A stretch of DNA of 64,000 nt from Olsenella profusa (GCF_016900315.1 NZ_JACSNQ010000002.1:1-64000); one strand, 5' to 3'. Positions 8,090-17,558 are shown, numbered from the stretch's first letter. Notes: a model not told the origin generated them from the letters alone. A program made the numbers and translations.

Positions 8090-8146
8090 ATGCGCGGGCG
8101 AGAAGGACCGCGGGAAGCGGGAGCCGTCGAGAAAGGTAAGCGTTTC

Positions 8147-8659
8147 ATGCCCCAGAACAAGCGAGAGAGCCTCATCTTCACCGTCATCATGTGCTTCTGC
8201 ATGGTGCTCTGGATGTCCGTCTACAACGTCGCGCGCGTGCACGGCTGGTCGTTTGGTCTGGACGTCGTCGCCGAGGCGTGGCTGGGCTTCCCGCCGGCCT
8301 ACGTGGTCGCGATGCTCCTTGACGTGCTCGTGGCGAGCCGCTTTGCCAAGTGGTTTGCGTTCCGCTTCCTCGTGACGCCGGGTAAGAGCTCCAAGACCGC
8401 CATCACGCTGGCCATCTCCACCATGATGGTGTTCCCGATGGTGCTCTTCATGTCGCTTTACGGCGCACTCGAGGCTGCCACGCACACCGGGGAGATCGCC
8501 GCCGTGCCGATGATGTGGCTCACCAACATCCCGTTCAACTTCGTGGCCGCGCTGCCGTGGAACCTGATCATCGCCGGGCCCTTCTCGCGCTGGCTCTTCC
8601 GCCGCGTCTTCCCCGAGGGCACCGTGCTGGAGACCCCGGCCAAGGTCAAGACGGCATAG
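8147..8659 (+). CDS. DUF2798 family membrane protein
   Basis: 170 residues with four hydrophobic helices arranged as two repeats, each with helix - short loop - PAYVVAMLLDVL or PFNFVAALPWNLI. This matches DUF2798 proteins of about 150-170 residues, which have no assigned function. Start ATG at 8147 follows GAAAGG. The leader carries an intrinsic-terminator-like hairpin and a strong terminator follows the gene, so it is a single-gene unit. The gene ends beside a GCGAGAAGAAC copy. Confidence 0.75.
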   Translation: MPQNKRESLIFTVIMCFCMVLWMSVYNVARVHGWSFGLDVVAEAWLGFPPAYVVAMLLDVLVASRFAKWFAFRFLVTPGKSSKTAITLAISTMMVFPMVLFMSLYGALEAATHTGEIAAVPMMWLTNIPFNFVAALPWNLIIAGPFSRWLFRRVFPEGTVLETPAKVKTA

Positions 8660-8679
8660 CGAGAAGAACGTCGGCTCGT

Positions 8680-8721
8680 GGCCGCCGTCGGCGCAAGGGG
8701 CGCCGGTGGCGGCCTTTTTTT
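8680..8721 (+). terminator. Intrinsic terminator of the DUF2798 gene
   Basis: Long stem: GGCCGCCGTCGGCGC pairs with GCGCCGGTGGCGGCC, followed by seven T residues. It lies 20 bp after the stop codon. Confidence 0.9.
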
Positions 8722-8770
8722 GATACGAAGGCGCCACGAGGGGACGGCGGGACAGTCCCCTCGTATCATT
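8722..8770. repeat. REP-like palindrome, GATACGAA type
   Basis: GATACGA at one end pairs with TCGTATC at the other, and an inner ACGAGGGGAC pairs with GTCCCCTCGT. Same family as the elements at 29961 and 51502. It separates convergent DUF2798 and MFS genes. Confidence 0.8.
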
Positions 8771-8774
8771 CATC

Positions 8775-9989
8775 TCATGATGCGGAGAGACGCCTCTTCG
8801 CATCAAGCGCAAGCGTCACGCCTGCGAGCAGCATCGCCACAAGCGAGAGCCCGGCGCCCACGAGCCCCACGAGCGGCAGCCCCGGCCCCGACACCACGGC
8901 GCCGCCCACGGCCGTCCCAAAGGCGATCCCGCAGTTGAACGACATCGGCTCGAGCGAGCTCGCCAGCGTGAGGGCCTTGGGGTGGCGCCGCCGCGCGGCC
9001 CGCATGAAGTCGCTGATGCACGGGACCGAGACCACGTACATCGTGACGCCCACGAGCAGCACCGGCACGAGCGCGGCCGGCACGGCGGGGCCCACCAGGT
9101 AGAGCGCGAGCAAGACCGCGGCCTGCACGGGAAACGACACGAGCAGGGCCCGCAGCCCAAAGCGAGCGTCCGCCCAGCCGGAGAGCAGGTTGGAGAAGAA
9201 GCACGCCACGCCGTAGGCCATGAGCACGGCGCTCGCCGCGGCCGGACTCAGGCCCAGCACCTCCTCGAGGTAGGGCGTGACGTAGCCGTAGAACACGTAG
9301 ACCGACCCCACGCCAAAGACGAAGATCGCCATGCCGGTGAGGACCTGCGGCTCCGCGAGGAGCGCCACCTGCTCGCACACGGTCGCCGGCTCGTCCGTGG
9401 CGCCGGAGCGCGGCAGCACGAGCTGCAGCGCGGCGCTCACGAGCACGGAGAACGCCAGGGTCACGAGCATGGCGGCGTGCCACCCCAGCGCGTCGGCGAT
9501 CATCTTGCCGGCCGAGGTGGCAAGCACCATGGCCACGGAAAAGGCCGCGTACACCACCGAGATGGTCACGGAGGTGCGCTCCACGCCCACGAGTTCGGGA
9601 ATGAAGGTCACCCCCACGGCCAGAAGCGCGCCCGAAACCGCACCGAGCAGGACGCGCGCGGCGAGAAGGACCTCGAAGCCCGGGGCGAACGCCATCGCCG
9701 CGTTGGCCAGCACGAAGACCGCCGAGTAGACGGCGAGCAGCGTGTAGCGGCGAAGCCGGCCCGTGGTGACGGCGAGCACGGGCGTGCAGACGGCGTAGGC
9801 GACGGAGAAGAAGCTAATGAGCTCGCCCACGCGTGCGAGGCTCACGTCAAAGGCCCGGGAGAGCTCCGGCTCGATCCCGATGACAACGAACTCGGAGCAG
9901 CCGAGCGAGAAGCCCAGGGCCACGAGCAGCGCCACGCAGGCGAGCGTGCGCGCCCGCGACATCGCTCCCAACCCGTTCTTCTCGCTCAT
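8775..9989 (-). CDS. MFS transporter, DHA1/AraJ-like exporter
   Basis: 404 residues with twelve predicted helices in two halves separated by a charged loop near residue 195. The loop between helices 2 and 3 has TTGRLRRYTLL, the MFS motif A region. Overall look (LGCSEFVVIGIEPELSRAF near the N-terminus) fits the AraJ/SotB/YdhP group of drug or sugar exporters; substrate unknown. I chose ATG at 9989 (GGAGG five bases upstream) over the GTG two codons earlier. The N-terminal MSEKNG is another reading of the dispersed motif. The stop lies beside the REP palindrome. Confidence 0.8.
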   Translation of the reverse strand: MSEKNGLGAMSRARTLACVALLVALGFSLGCSEFVVIGIEPELSRAFDVSLARVGELISFFSVAYAVCTPVLAVTTGRLRRYTLLAVYSAVFVLANAAMAFAPGFEVLLAARVLLGAVSGALLAVGVTFIPELVGVERTSVTISVVYAAFSVAMVLATSAGKMIADALGWHAAMLVTLAFSVLVSAALQLVLPRSGATDEPATVCEQVALLAEPQVLTGMAIFVFGVGSVYVFYGYVTPYLEEVLGLSPAAASAVLMAYGVACFFSNLLSGWADARFGLRALLVSFPVQAAVLLALYLVGPAVPAALVPVLLVGVTMYVVSVPCISDFMRAARRRHPKALTLASSLEPMSFNCGIAFGTAVGGAVVSGPGLPLVGLVGAGLSLVAMLLAGVTLALDAKRRLSAS

Positions 9990-10037
9990 GCGCACCTCCG
10001 TAATCGACGTTCAGGCCGATGCGCATTGTACTCAAAA

Positions 10038-10050
10038 GGGGACGGTCCCC
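10038..10050. repeat. Short GGGGAC-G-GTCCCC palindrome
   Basis: Minimal REP-like palindrome upstream of the MFS gene and just before a GGCGAGAAGGAC copy (10070). The remaining intergenic DNA to 10241 is G+C-rich and holds no convincing gene. Confidence 0.55.
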
Positions 10051-10241
10051 TGCCCGGTCATGGTCTCCTGGCGAGAAGGACCCGCGCGCTGGTCGGGCGG
10101 GCCGCCGGCGGCGGGCGCCTGGCCGCGCGCCCGTCCGCGACCGGCTGCCAGGCGCCCGCCCACAGCCGGCGCACAAGCGACGCTCGGGCAGCCGGAGGCA
10201 CGCTCCCTTTTCTGAGGATCGGGGGCACGCCCCCAAATCCG

Positions 10242-12245
10242 TCACGCGGAGAAGAACGACGCGTCGGCCGCGCGCCACGGACGCAGGTGCGCCGGGTCCA
10301 TGGTGGTGTGCGCGTGCGCGGGAACGTCCGGCCACTTGACGGTGTGGCCCGCGCCGTGGCTGCAGAAGACGGAGTCCGGCGTGTTGGGGAGGTCGGCCTC
10401 AGGGTCGTAGGCGGCAGCGGCGACCACGGCGTCCGCGTCGTGGCACTCCCGGTAGCCCGCGAGCTCCAGCGAGAGCCGGCCGCGCCCGCCCGTGTAGCGC
10501 GCCACCTCGAGCGCGTACTCCCCCACCTCGGAGGCGGGCACCTCGCCCGCCACCTCGGCCTCATCGCCGCACGCGGCCGGGGCGTCAAAGGAGGCGGCCA
10601 TGCGCGTGAGGTCCGCGAGGGCGCGGCCCACCCGCTCGGCCGGCACCACGAGCCTGAAGCGGTACCACGGCTCGAGCAGCAGGCAGTCGCCCTTCTCGCG
10701 GGCGCACATGAGGGCCTGGCGAACCGCACGATACGTGGCCTGGCGGAAGTCCCCGCCCTCGGTGTGCTTGGCGTGGGCGCGACCGGCGAGCAGCGTCACC
10801 CGCACGTCGGTGAGCGGCGCGCCCGTGAGCACGCCCAGGTGGTCGCGCTCCATTGCGTTGGTGAGAATGAGCCGCTGCCAGTTGAGGTCGAGCTCGTCGG
10901 TGGGGCAGCGCGTACCAAGCTCCACGCCCGCGCCGCGCGGCAGGGGCTCCAGCAGCAGGCGCACCTCGGCGTAGTGGCGCAGCGGCTCGAAGTGCCCCAC
11001 GCCCTCCGCCGGCGCACGCAGGGTCTCCCTGTAGAGGATCCCGCCCGGCCCGAAGGTGACGTCGATGCCGTGGCGCTCACGCAGGAGCTCGGCCACCACG
11101 TCCTGCTGGACCTCGCCCATGAGCTGGACGTGCACCTCCTGGAGCTGCTCCTGCCACGTCACGCCAAGCAGGGGGTCCTCGTCGGCAAGCTCCCGCAGCG
11201 CCCGGACCAGGGCGGTCACGTCCGTGCCCGGCGCAGGGATCACCTGGTAGGAGAGCACGGGCGCAAGCGCCGGCCGCTCGCCGGCAGGCTCCGCGCCCAG
11301 GGCGCTGCCGGGCACCACGTGGGTGAGGCCCGTCACCGCGCAGACGCCCCCGGCGGCGACCTCGGCGACGGTCTGGTAGCTCGCCCCCTGGTAGAGGCGC
11401 ACCTCGTTGACCTTCTCCTGCCAGCTGACGCCCCGATCGCTGCCGGAGAGCTGCGCCTTGGCGCACAGGACGCCTCCCGTAACCTTGAGCCAGGCGAGCC
11501 GCTCGCCGCGCGTCGAGCGGCTCACGCGAAAGACGCGCGCCGCGAACTCGGCGGGCCACGTGTGCTCCGGCACCAGCTCGGCCAGGGCGTCCAGCAGCTC
11601 GGACACGCCCTCCCCGCGCAGCGGCGCGCCAAAGAGCACGGGGTGGATCAGGCGCGCCTGAAAGAGCCGGGAGAGGGTGGCCGGGACGAGCGCGCCCGTG
11701 TCCAGGTACTCCTCGAGCGCGGCCTCGTCGCTTGCGGCCGCCTCCTCCGTGGCCGCGGGGTCTCCCGCCCGCAGCGCGTCAGCGTCAAGGCAGCCCGGCG
11801 AGAGCCGCGCGCGCAGCTCGGCGAGAAGAGCCTCCCGCCCCGGGTTCTCCAGGTCGCACTTGCTCACGAAGACGAGCGTGGGCACGCCGCGCTGACGAAG
11901 CAGCTCCCAGAGGGTCTCGGTGTGGCCCTGGACGCCGTCGTTGGCGCCCACCACCAGGATGGCCAGGTCAAGCGCGGCGAGCGTGCGCTCGGCCTCGGCG
12001 GAGAAGTCCACATGGCCGGGCGCGTCCACCAGCGTGACGCGCGCCCCGCCCCACTCGAGCGTCGCCACGGACGAGAAGATCGTGATGCCGCGCTCTCGCT
12101 CCATCGCGTCGGTGTCCAGGTGGGACTCGCCACGGTCCACGCGGCCGGCGGAACGGATGGCCCCGGCGCGCGCGAGCAGGGCCTCCGCGAGCGTGGTCTT
12201 GCCCGCGTCAACGTGTGCCAGAAGCCCCACGACCGCCTGTCTCAC
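10242..12245 (-). CDS. EF-G-like ribosomal protection protein, Tet(M)/Tet(W)-type homolog
   Basis: 667-residue translational GTPase. G1 is AHVDAGKTTL (residues 8-17), the switch region has RERGITI, G3 is DAPGHVDF, and the G4 position reads SKCD rather than NKxD. EF-G-like domains II-V follow, and the C-terminus has PNTPDSVFCSHGAGHTV. Tet(M)-type proteins release tetracycline from the ribosome; this is a divergent member, so resistance is not assured. The open frame extends upstream but GTG at 12245, with GGGAGG five bases before it, starts exactly at the conserved RQAVVGLLAHVDAGKT. Stop region lies at a GGAGAAGAAC variant. Confidence 0.75.
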   Translation of the reverse strand: MRQAVVGLLAHVDAGKTTLAEALLARAGAIRSAGRVDRGESHLDTDAMERERGITIFSSVATLEWGGARVTLVDAPGHVDFSAEAERTLAALDLAILVVGANDGVQGHTETLWELLRQRGVPTLVFVSKCDLENPGREALLAELRARLSPGCLDADALRAGDPAATEEAAASDEAALEEYLDTGALVPATLSRLFQARLIHPVLFGAPLRGEGVSELLDALAELVPEHTWPAEFAARVFRVSRSTRGERLAWLKVTGGVLCAKAQLSGSDRGVSWQEKVNEVRLYQGASYQTVAEVAAGGVCAVTGLTHVVPGSALGAEPAGERPALAPVLSYQVIPAPGTDVTALVRALRELADEDPLLGVTWQEQLQEVHVQLMGEVQQDVVAELLRERHGIDVTFGPGGILYRETLRAPAEGVGHFEPLRHYAEVRLLLEPLPRGAGVELGTRCPTDELDLNWQRLILTNAMERDHLGVLTGAPLTDVRVTLLAGRAHAKHTEGGDFRQATYRAVRQALMCAREKGDCLLLEPWYRFRLVVPAERVGRALADLTRMAASFDAPAACGDEAEVAGEVPASEVGEYALEVARYTGGRGRLSLELAGYRECHDADAVVAAAAYDPEADLPNTPDSVFCSHGAGHTVKWPDVPAHAHTTMDPAHLRPWRAADASFFSA

Positions 12246-12379
12246 CCGAGCCTCCCCTCGCGTCTCCGCCTTGCGTCCTCGCCTCGCACCGCCGCCTTGC
12301 GCCCTCGATGCTAGCAAAGCGGCGAGAGCATGCCGGGCGGGCTGAGGTCCTTCTCGGCACTGACCGCTACCGGGCTGCT

Positions 12380-12498
12380 GTCGGTGGCGCGTTAAGAATC
12401 GGGGCATCTTTGGCTTCGATGGGCTTAAGATGGGCCAATTCCTAACCCGGAGAGGCCAAAACCCGCTAAGATGCGCCGATTCTTAACGCGCCACCGAC
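12380..12498. repeat. 119-bp palindromic element with 31-bp arms
   Basis: Left arm 12380-12410 and right arm 12468-12498 are inverted copies differing at one base (GTCGGTGGCGCGTTAAGAAT at the outer end, ending in GCATCTT). The 57-bp centre has smaller partly inverted words (CTTAAGATGGGCC, GGCCAAAACCCG). It lies just upstream of the Tet-like gene start region. The arm word TTAAGAATCGG resembles the TTAGAAATCGG end of the element at 62320. Confidence 0.85.
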
Positions 12499-12680
12499 AG
12501 AGGCTGCGGCAGGGCGCCGCTGACAGAGCCCACAGCAGGGCGCCGCCAACAGAGGCCGCAGTAGGACGTCGCCGATGGAGACTGCCGGTAGAGTTCACAG
12601 TAGAGCGTCGCAGGCAGAGGTCGCGACGGAACGCCACAGACAGAGACGGTGACGCGCGTCGGCAGAGCACAACGGAGCCG
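12496..12680. repeat. Degenerate 26-bp tandem repeat
   Basis: Six to seven decayed units beginning GACAGAG or AACAGAG with the pattern GACAGAGgCygCAGyAGGrC, the first three exactly 26 bp apart (12496, 12522, 12548). Later units carry insertions or deletions. Abuts the right arm of the 119-bp palindrome. No gene or RNA recognised. Confidence 0.75.
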
Positions 12681-12706
12681 TTGACCAACGCCAACAAACG
12701 TACCGT

Positions 12707-12735
12707 TTGACCCCGCCGCGCCGTCATGGTACACT
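12707..12735 (+). promoter_or_regulatory. Sigma-70-type promoter for the ABC-F gene
   Basis: TTGACC and TACACT separated by exactly 17 bp. Transcription would begin near 12742, giving a leader of about 170 nt before the ABC-F start codon. Long leaders on ABC-F genes can attenuate transcription, but no clear terminator hairpin was found by eye. Confidence 0.7.
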
Positions 12736-12914
12736 GAGCGCAGGCCGAGCGGGGCATGGGGCCTCGCAGCGCGGGTGGCGCCGCCATCGGACCGAGAGAG
12801 GCACGGGAAGCGTGGGCATTCGCTAGACATCCATCCTGAGAAACCGCACGCCACGGAAGGCAGGCAGCGCAACGGGCACCCCCACCGCGCCGTCTGTCAG
12901 AGAAGAGATGTCAC

Positions 12915-14408
12915 ATGCCCCAGAACCTGATGCTCTCCGGCGTCACGTACGCCTATCCCTGCTCGCCCGAACCCATCCTCGACAACGTGACTGTGACCTT
13001 CCCCCCGGGCTGGACCGCCCTCATGGGAGACAACGGCTGCGGCAAGACCACGCTCGCAAAGATTGCCTGCGCCCTCCTCGAGCCTGGCGCCGGGTCCGTC
13101 ACGCATGGGCTCGTGTGCGCCTACGTCGCCCAGGACGCCGACGAGCCGCCCGAGGCGCTCTCCGACTTCGCCCTCGACTACGGTCGGGATGCCCGAAGGC
13201 TGCGCGACGCCTTCCGCCTGACTGATGACATGCCCTGGCGCTTCTCCGAGCTCTCCTTCGGCGAGCGCAAGAAGCTGCAGGTGGCGGTTGCCCTCTGGCG
13301 GCGCCCGGACGTGCTCGTGGCAGACGAGCCCACCAACCACCTCGACGCTGACGCCCGCGCCGAGCTCGCCGCGGCGCTCGCGGACTTTGGCGGCATCGGG
13401 ATCCTCGTCTCGCACGACCGCGACCTCGTTGACGCACTCGCCACCCGCTGCGTCTCCTTCGAGCCCAAGGGCCTCGTCGTGAGGCCCGGGGGCTACACCG
13501 CCGCGCACGCCCAGGCGGAGCTCGAGCGCGCCGGCGTGGCCGACGAGCGCCGCAACGCCCGTCGCGAGCTCGCGCGCCTGTCCGCCGAGAAGGACGCCCG
13601 GGCCCACGAGGCGGCGCGAGCCGACGTCCTGCGCAGCAAGGGGCGCGTCGACCCCAAGGACCACGACGCCAAGTTCCGCATCAACCGCGCGCGCTTCACC
13701 GGAAAGGACGGGCACGCCGGGCGCGTCTCCGCCCAGATGGACGCCCACCTCGCCGCCGCCCGCGAGCGCCTGGACGCGGCGCGCACGCACAAGCGCTACG
13801 ACGGCGACCTCTGGCTCGGCGCCGAGCCCGCGCGCCGCCGCACGGTACTCCACGTGCCCGCGACGACCATCCCGTGCGGGCCGGACGCCACGCTCCAGGT
13901 CCCCGAGCTCTGGGTGGGCAACACCGACCACGTGGGCGTCGTCGGGCCCAACGGCGCCGGAAAGTCGACCCTCCTCGCCCACCTGCGCGTCCTTCTCGCC
14001 CAAGGCGCGGCGGGGCTCGGCGTGCTCGACATCCCGCAGGAGCTCGCCGTCGGGGAGCGCGACGCCGCGGTGCGACGCATTGCCAGCCTCGGCCCCACAG
14101 AGCGAGGGCGGGTGCTCTCCGCCGTGGCGCAGCTTAACTCGGAGCCCGACCGCGTGCTCGAGGGCGGGCGCACGAGCCCCGGCGAGCTCCGTAAGCTGCT
14201 GCTCGCCGAGGGGGCGCTGCGGCGGCCGGCGCTCATCCTCATGGACGAGCCCACCAACCACCTGGACCTCCACTCCACCGAGGCCCTCGAGCGCGCGCTC
14301 ACCGCCTGGCCGGGGGCGCTCGTGCTCGTGAGCCACGACCGCCGGTTCCTCTCCGCCTGCACCACGCGAACCTGGGAGGTGCGCGACGGCCGCGTCCGGG
14401 AGGCGTAG
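12915..14408 (+). CDS. ABC-F family ATPase
   Basis: 497 residues with two ABC domains and no membrane segments. Domain 1: Walker A GDNGCGKTT (about 37-45), signature SFGERKK, Walker B VLVADEPTNHLD. A charged linker (about 215-300) follows. Domain 2: Walker A GPNGAGKST, a reduced signature TSPGELRK, and LILMDEPTNHLD. ABC-F proteins act on the ribosome, and some protect it from antibiotics; this one is shorter than Lsa/Msr types and its role cannot be told from sequence. It follows a strong promoter and long leader, and an HD-domain gene follows within 45 bp. Confidence 0.85.
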   Translation: MPQNLMLSGVTYAYPCSPEPILDNVTVTFPPGWTALMGDNGCGKTTLAKIACALLEPGAGSVTHGLVCAYVAQDADEPPEALSDFALDYGRDARRLRDAFRLTDDMPWRFSELSFGERKKLQVAVALWRRPDVLVADEPTNHLDADARAELAAALADFGGIGILVSHDRDLVDALATRCVSFEPKGLVVRPGGYTAAHAQAELERAGVADERRNARRELARLSAEKDARAHEAARADVLRSKGRVDPKDHDAKFRINRARFTGKDGHAGRVSAQMDAHLAAARERLDAARTHKRYDGDLWLGAEPARRRTVLHVPATTIPCGPDATLQVPELWVGNTDHVGVVGPNGAGKSTLLAHLRVLLAQGAAGLGVLDIPQELAVGERDAAVRRIASLGPTERGRVLSAVAQLNSEPDRVLEGGRTSPGELRKLLLAEGALRRPALILMDEPTNHLDLHSTEALERALTAWPGALVLVSHDRRFLSACTTRTWEVRDGRVREA

Positions 14409-14453
14409 GATGGGCGGAGGGTCCAGGGAAGCTCCGTGGAAGGGAGCCGCACG

Positions 14454-14963
14454 ATGACGGGAAGAGACGCGCTGCTGCACGACCTCATGCTGCGGATGGT
14501 CGACTTTGACCGCGGCGACCCGCGGCGCATCCACCACCTCCTCAAGGTGCACAGCCTAGCCCGCACGATCGGGCTCGGCGAAGGCATAGCGGACCCGGCC
14601 CTCCTCACGCTGGAGGCCGCCGCCATCGTGCACGACGTCGGCATCCACCCGGCGGAGGAGAAGTACGGCCGCTGCGACGGGCGCCTCCAGGAGCAGGAGG
14701 GGCCGGCCCCCGCGCGCGAGCTGCTCGCCGCGGCGGGCTTTGCGCCCGACGTCACCGAGCGCGTGGCCTGGCTCGTGGGGCACCACCACAGCTACGCGTC
14801 GATCACCGATCCCGACCACCAGGCGCTCGTGGAGGCAGACCTCCTCGTGAACCTCTACGAGGACGACGCCAGCGAGAAGGCCGTCCGGGCGGCCGGGGAG
14901 CGCGTCTTCCGCACGGCCACCGGCACGCGCCTCCTGCACGCGATGTACGGCCTAGACGCATAG
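14454..14963 (+). CDS. HD domain phosphohydrolase
   Basis: 169 residues. The metal-binding histidines and aspartates are visible as H in HHLLKVHSLA, HD in AAIVHDVGIHPAE, H in VGHHHS and D in EADLLVN. These proteins usually hydrolyse nucleotides or nucleotide-like second messengers; the substrate is unknown. Start ATG at 14454 has AAGGGAG upstream. Same orientation as the ABC-F gene (45 bp gap), so probably co-transcribed. Confidence 0.75.
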   Translation: MTGRDALLHDLMLRMVDFDRGDPRRIHHLLKVHSLARTIGLGEGIADPALLTLEAAAIVHDVGIHPAEEKYGRCDGRLQEQEGPAPARELLAAAGFAPDVTERVAWLVGHHHSYASITDPDHQALVEADLLVNLYEDDASEKAVRAAGERVFRTATGTRLLHAMYGLDA

Positions 14964-15020
14964 CCGGGCCGCGCCCGGTCCACGCACCCGCCCCAACGCC
15001 CTGACACGTTGCTCGCGGCA

Positions 15021-15178
15021 GGGTACGTACACCCCCTGCGTAGGGTACGTACACTTCCCGACGTCCTTCTCGCCGGGCTGTCCGACGTTTCCGCAGGTAG
15101 ACGAGTTGGCGAGAAGGACGTCGGGGCCTCGGCGGTGTACGTACCCTACGCGGGGGGGTGTACGTACCCTACGCAGGG
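15021..15178. repeat. GTACGTAC inverted element 1
   Basis: Two GGGTACGTACAC units (15021, 15043) on the left face two GTGTACGTACCC units (about 15137, 15159) on the right. Inside lie an inverted pair of the dispersed 12-mer (15063 minus, 15108 plus) and a central TCCGACGTTTCCGCAGGTAG. The whole 158-bp block can form one long stem. The element at 60845-61013 has the same parts in the same order. The rest of this gap (to 15348) holds no gene. Confidence 0.88.
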
Positions 15179-15348
15179 GCGCACGCGCGGCCAAGCGGGA
15201 CCGCCCACCGCCGCCCCACGCCGCCGCCCTCGACCCCCGCCCGCAACACGGCCGTCCTCTACCGGCAACAAGCCCGTCAGACGTGCGCAACACGGACGCC
15301 GTAGGCTAGCTCGGGGGGCTGTGCCCCAAGCAACCAGAGGGAGTCGCC

Positions 15349-17558
15349 ATGATCGAAACCACCGCAGAGCGCCTTGCGGAGAGCCTCGTCACCACCAGCA
15401 GGCAATCAACCGCGAGCTCGCGCGCAACGGCGTGCGCTTTGGCGTCTACAAGGACGGCGAGTACCACGACCGCCTCTTCCCCTACGACCCCATCCCGCGC
15501 ATCATCGCCTCCGACGAGTACGACCGCCTCAAGGCCGGGCTGCGCCAGCGCGTGGACGCGCTCAACGCCTACCTGCGCGACGTCTACTCCGACAAGCGCA
15601 TCGTCCACGACGGCGTGGTGCCCGAGGAGTTCGTCTACACCTCGCCGGGCTACCTGCCGCAGGTCAACGGCGTGACCCCGCCCGCCGGCATCTTCGCCCA
15701 CATCGCGGGCGAGGACCTCGTCCAGGGCGCAGACGGCCGCTGGTGGGTGCTCGAGGACAACCTGCGCATCCCCTCCGGCGCGAGCTACCCGCTCTTCGTG
15801 CGCGACATCGAGCGCCACACCGACCCGCGCCTCTTCCGCGACCACAGCATCCGCGACAACCGCGACTACCCGCGGCTGCTCCGCAAGACCATGGACTTCG
15901 TCTCCACGCAGGGCATCGCCGTGATCCTCTCGCCGGGGCGCTACAACTCGGCCTTCTCCGAGCACGCCTATCTGGCCGAGAAGACCGGCGCCACCCTGGC
16001 CTTCCCCGACGACCTCGAGGTCGTGGACAACCAGGTCTTCCTGCGCGACTACGCCGGACGCCACCACCGCGTGGGCGTGGTCTACCGGCGCCTGTCCGAC
16101 GAGTACCTCGACCCCTTCGCCTTCAACCCCGACTCGCTCATCGGCGTGCCCGGGATCCTCGCCGCCTACCGCGCCGGCAACGTGGCCATCGTCAACGCGC
16201 CCGGCAACGGCGCCGCCGAAGACAAGGGCATCTACTACTTCGTGCCCGAGATGGTCCGCTACTACCTCCACGAGGAGCCCATCCTCCAGAACGCCCCCAC
16301 CTACCTGCCCTTCTTCGAGAAGGACCGGCGCGAGGCGCTGAGCCGCCTCGGCGAGCTCGTGATCAAGGACGTCTCCGAGGCCGGCGGCTACGGCGTGGTC
16401 TTCGGCTCTTCCCTCGGCGCGACTGAGCGCGCCGAGCGCATCGAGGCCGAGCCGCGCCGCTTCATCGCGCAGGAGGTCATCGACTTCCGCGACATCGACG
16501 TCGTGGACCCGGCCAGCGGCGAGCGCGTCCCGCGCAAGTGCGACCTGCGCGCCTTCGTGCTCACCGGCAAGCACACCCACGTCTGGTACTCCGGCCTCAC
16601 GCGCTGCTCGTTCGTCGAGGGCCAGATGATCGTCAACTCCTCGCAGGGCGGCGGCTTCAAGGACACCTGGGTGCTCTCCCCGGAGGACGACGCGCAGGCG
16701 GCGGCCGCACCGGCCGGCGGCACCCCAGGCAGCGGCGCCACGCCCGGCGAGAAGGACGTCGAGAAGGACGCGCGCGCCGCGGACCGTAGCGAGAGCGCCA
16801 CGCCGAGCCTCTTCCCCGAGGAGTCCCTGCGCACCCGCCCGCACGCGCTCTCCCTCGTGACGGCCTCGAAGTCCGAGAACCTCTACTGGTTGGGCCGCTA
16901 CACCGAGCGCGTCTACACGACGCTCGCCTTCTTCTACCCCTACTGCGACCGCATGCTCGACGCCGGGCCGGAGGCCTTCCGCCCTCTTGCCCACGCGCTC
17001 GACCTGCCCGAGGACTTCGAGGACGTCGACGCATTCGTCCACAGCCTACTCTACGACACGGGCAACCCCGGCTCGGTGAGCAGCGCGCTCACGGCTGCGT
17101 TCAACAACGCGACCATCCTGCGCCCGGAGCTCGGCACGCGCCTGCTGCAGTACCTCGAGCTCGCGATGGCCAACCTCGACGAGGCGATCCGCCTCTCCCC
17201 GGCCGCCGGCGACTTCTTCGACCACCGAAACATCGCCGACGACCTGCTCGCCTTCTGGGGCGGCATCGAGAACTCGCCGGCCGACCCCGCCTTCAAGGCG
17301 CTGCTGCTCCTGGGCAAGTACATCGAGCGCATCGACCTCTACACGCGCTTCTCGCTGCCGGCGGACCTGCTGGACGCTCCGCTGCGCAAGCTCGCGAGCT
17401 ACTCCACGGCCCTCGCCCGGGCGCCGCTGCCCGAGTGCGTGGCCGCCGGCATGCGCCTGCTCGCCGAGGAGCTGCCCGGCCGCGGCTACCCCACGGCGGA
17501 CGACCGGCTCTGCGAGATCCTCGCCTCCCCCTCCGGCGCGGGCGCCCCGACCGCGTGA
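15349..17558 (+). CDS. Circularly permuted ATP-grasp / alpha-E fusion protein, apparent 5' frameshift
   Basis: About 735 residues if joined. The first two thirds is a circularly permuted ATP-grasp (DUF404/DUF407 type; motifs VNGVTPPAGIFAHIAGEDL, WVLEDNLRIPSGASYPL, EAGGYG). The last third is an alpha-E (DUF403) domain beginning SENLYWLGRYTER. Such proteins modify peptides and pair with a transglutaminase, present downstream. The well-placed ATG at 15349 (AGAGGGAG upstream) is in a different frame from the domain; adding one base near 15388-15390 joins MIETTAERLAESL to HHQQAINRELARNG. A GTG at 15321 would also enter the main frame but lacks homologous N-terminal sequence. Motif-derived GEKDVEKD lies in the domain linker. 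Confidence 0.8.

Noticed and set aside
8982-12314. 1110-codon plus-strand open frame
   Set aside because: It is antisense to the MFS and Tet-like genes, His/Arg/Gly-rich and without domains; a shadow caused by high G+C.
12496-12680. 26-bp tandem array as CRISPR
   Set aside because: Units are directly adjacent with no spacers and have decayed by insertion and deletion.
12897-14552. 551-codon minus-strand open frame
   Set aside because: Antisense to the ABC-F gene, which has all family motifs; low-complexity translation.
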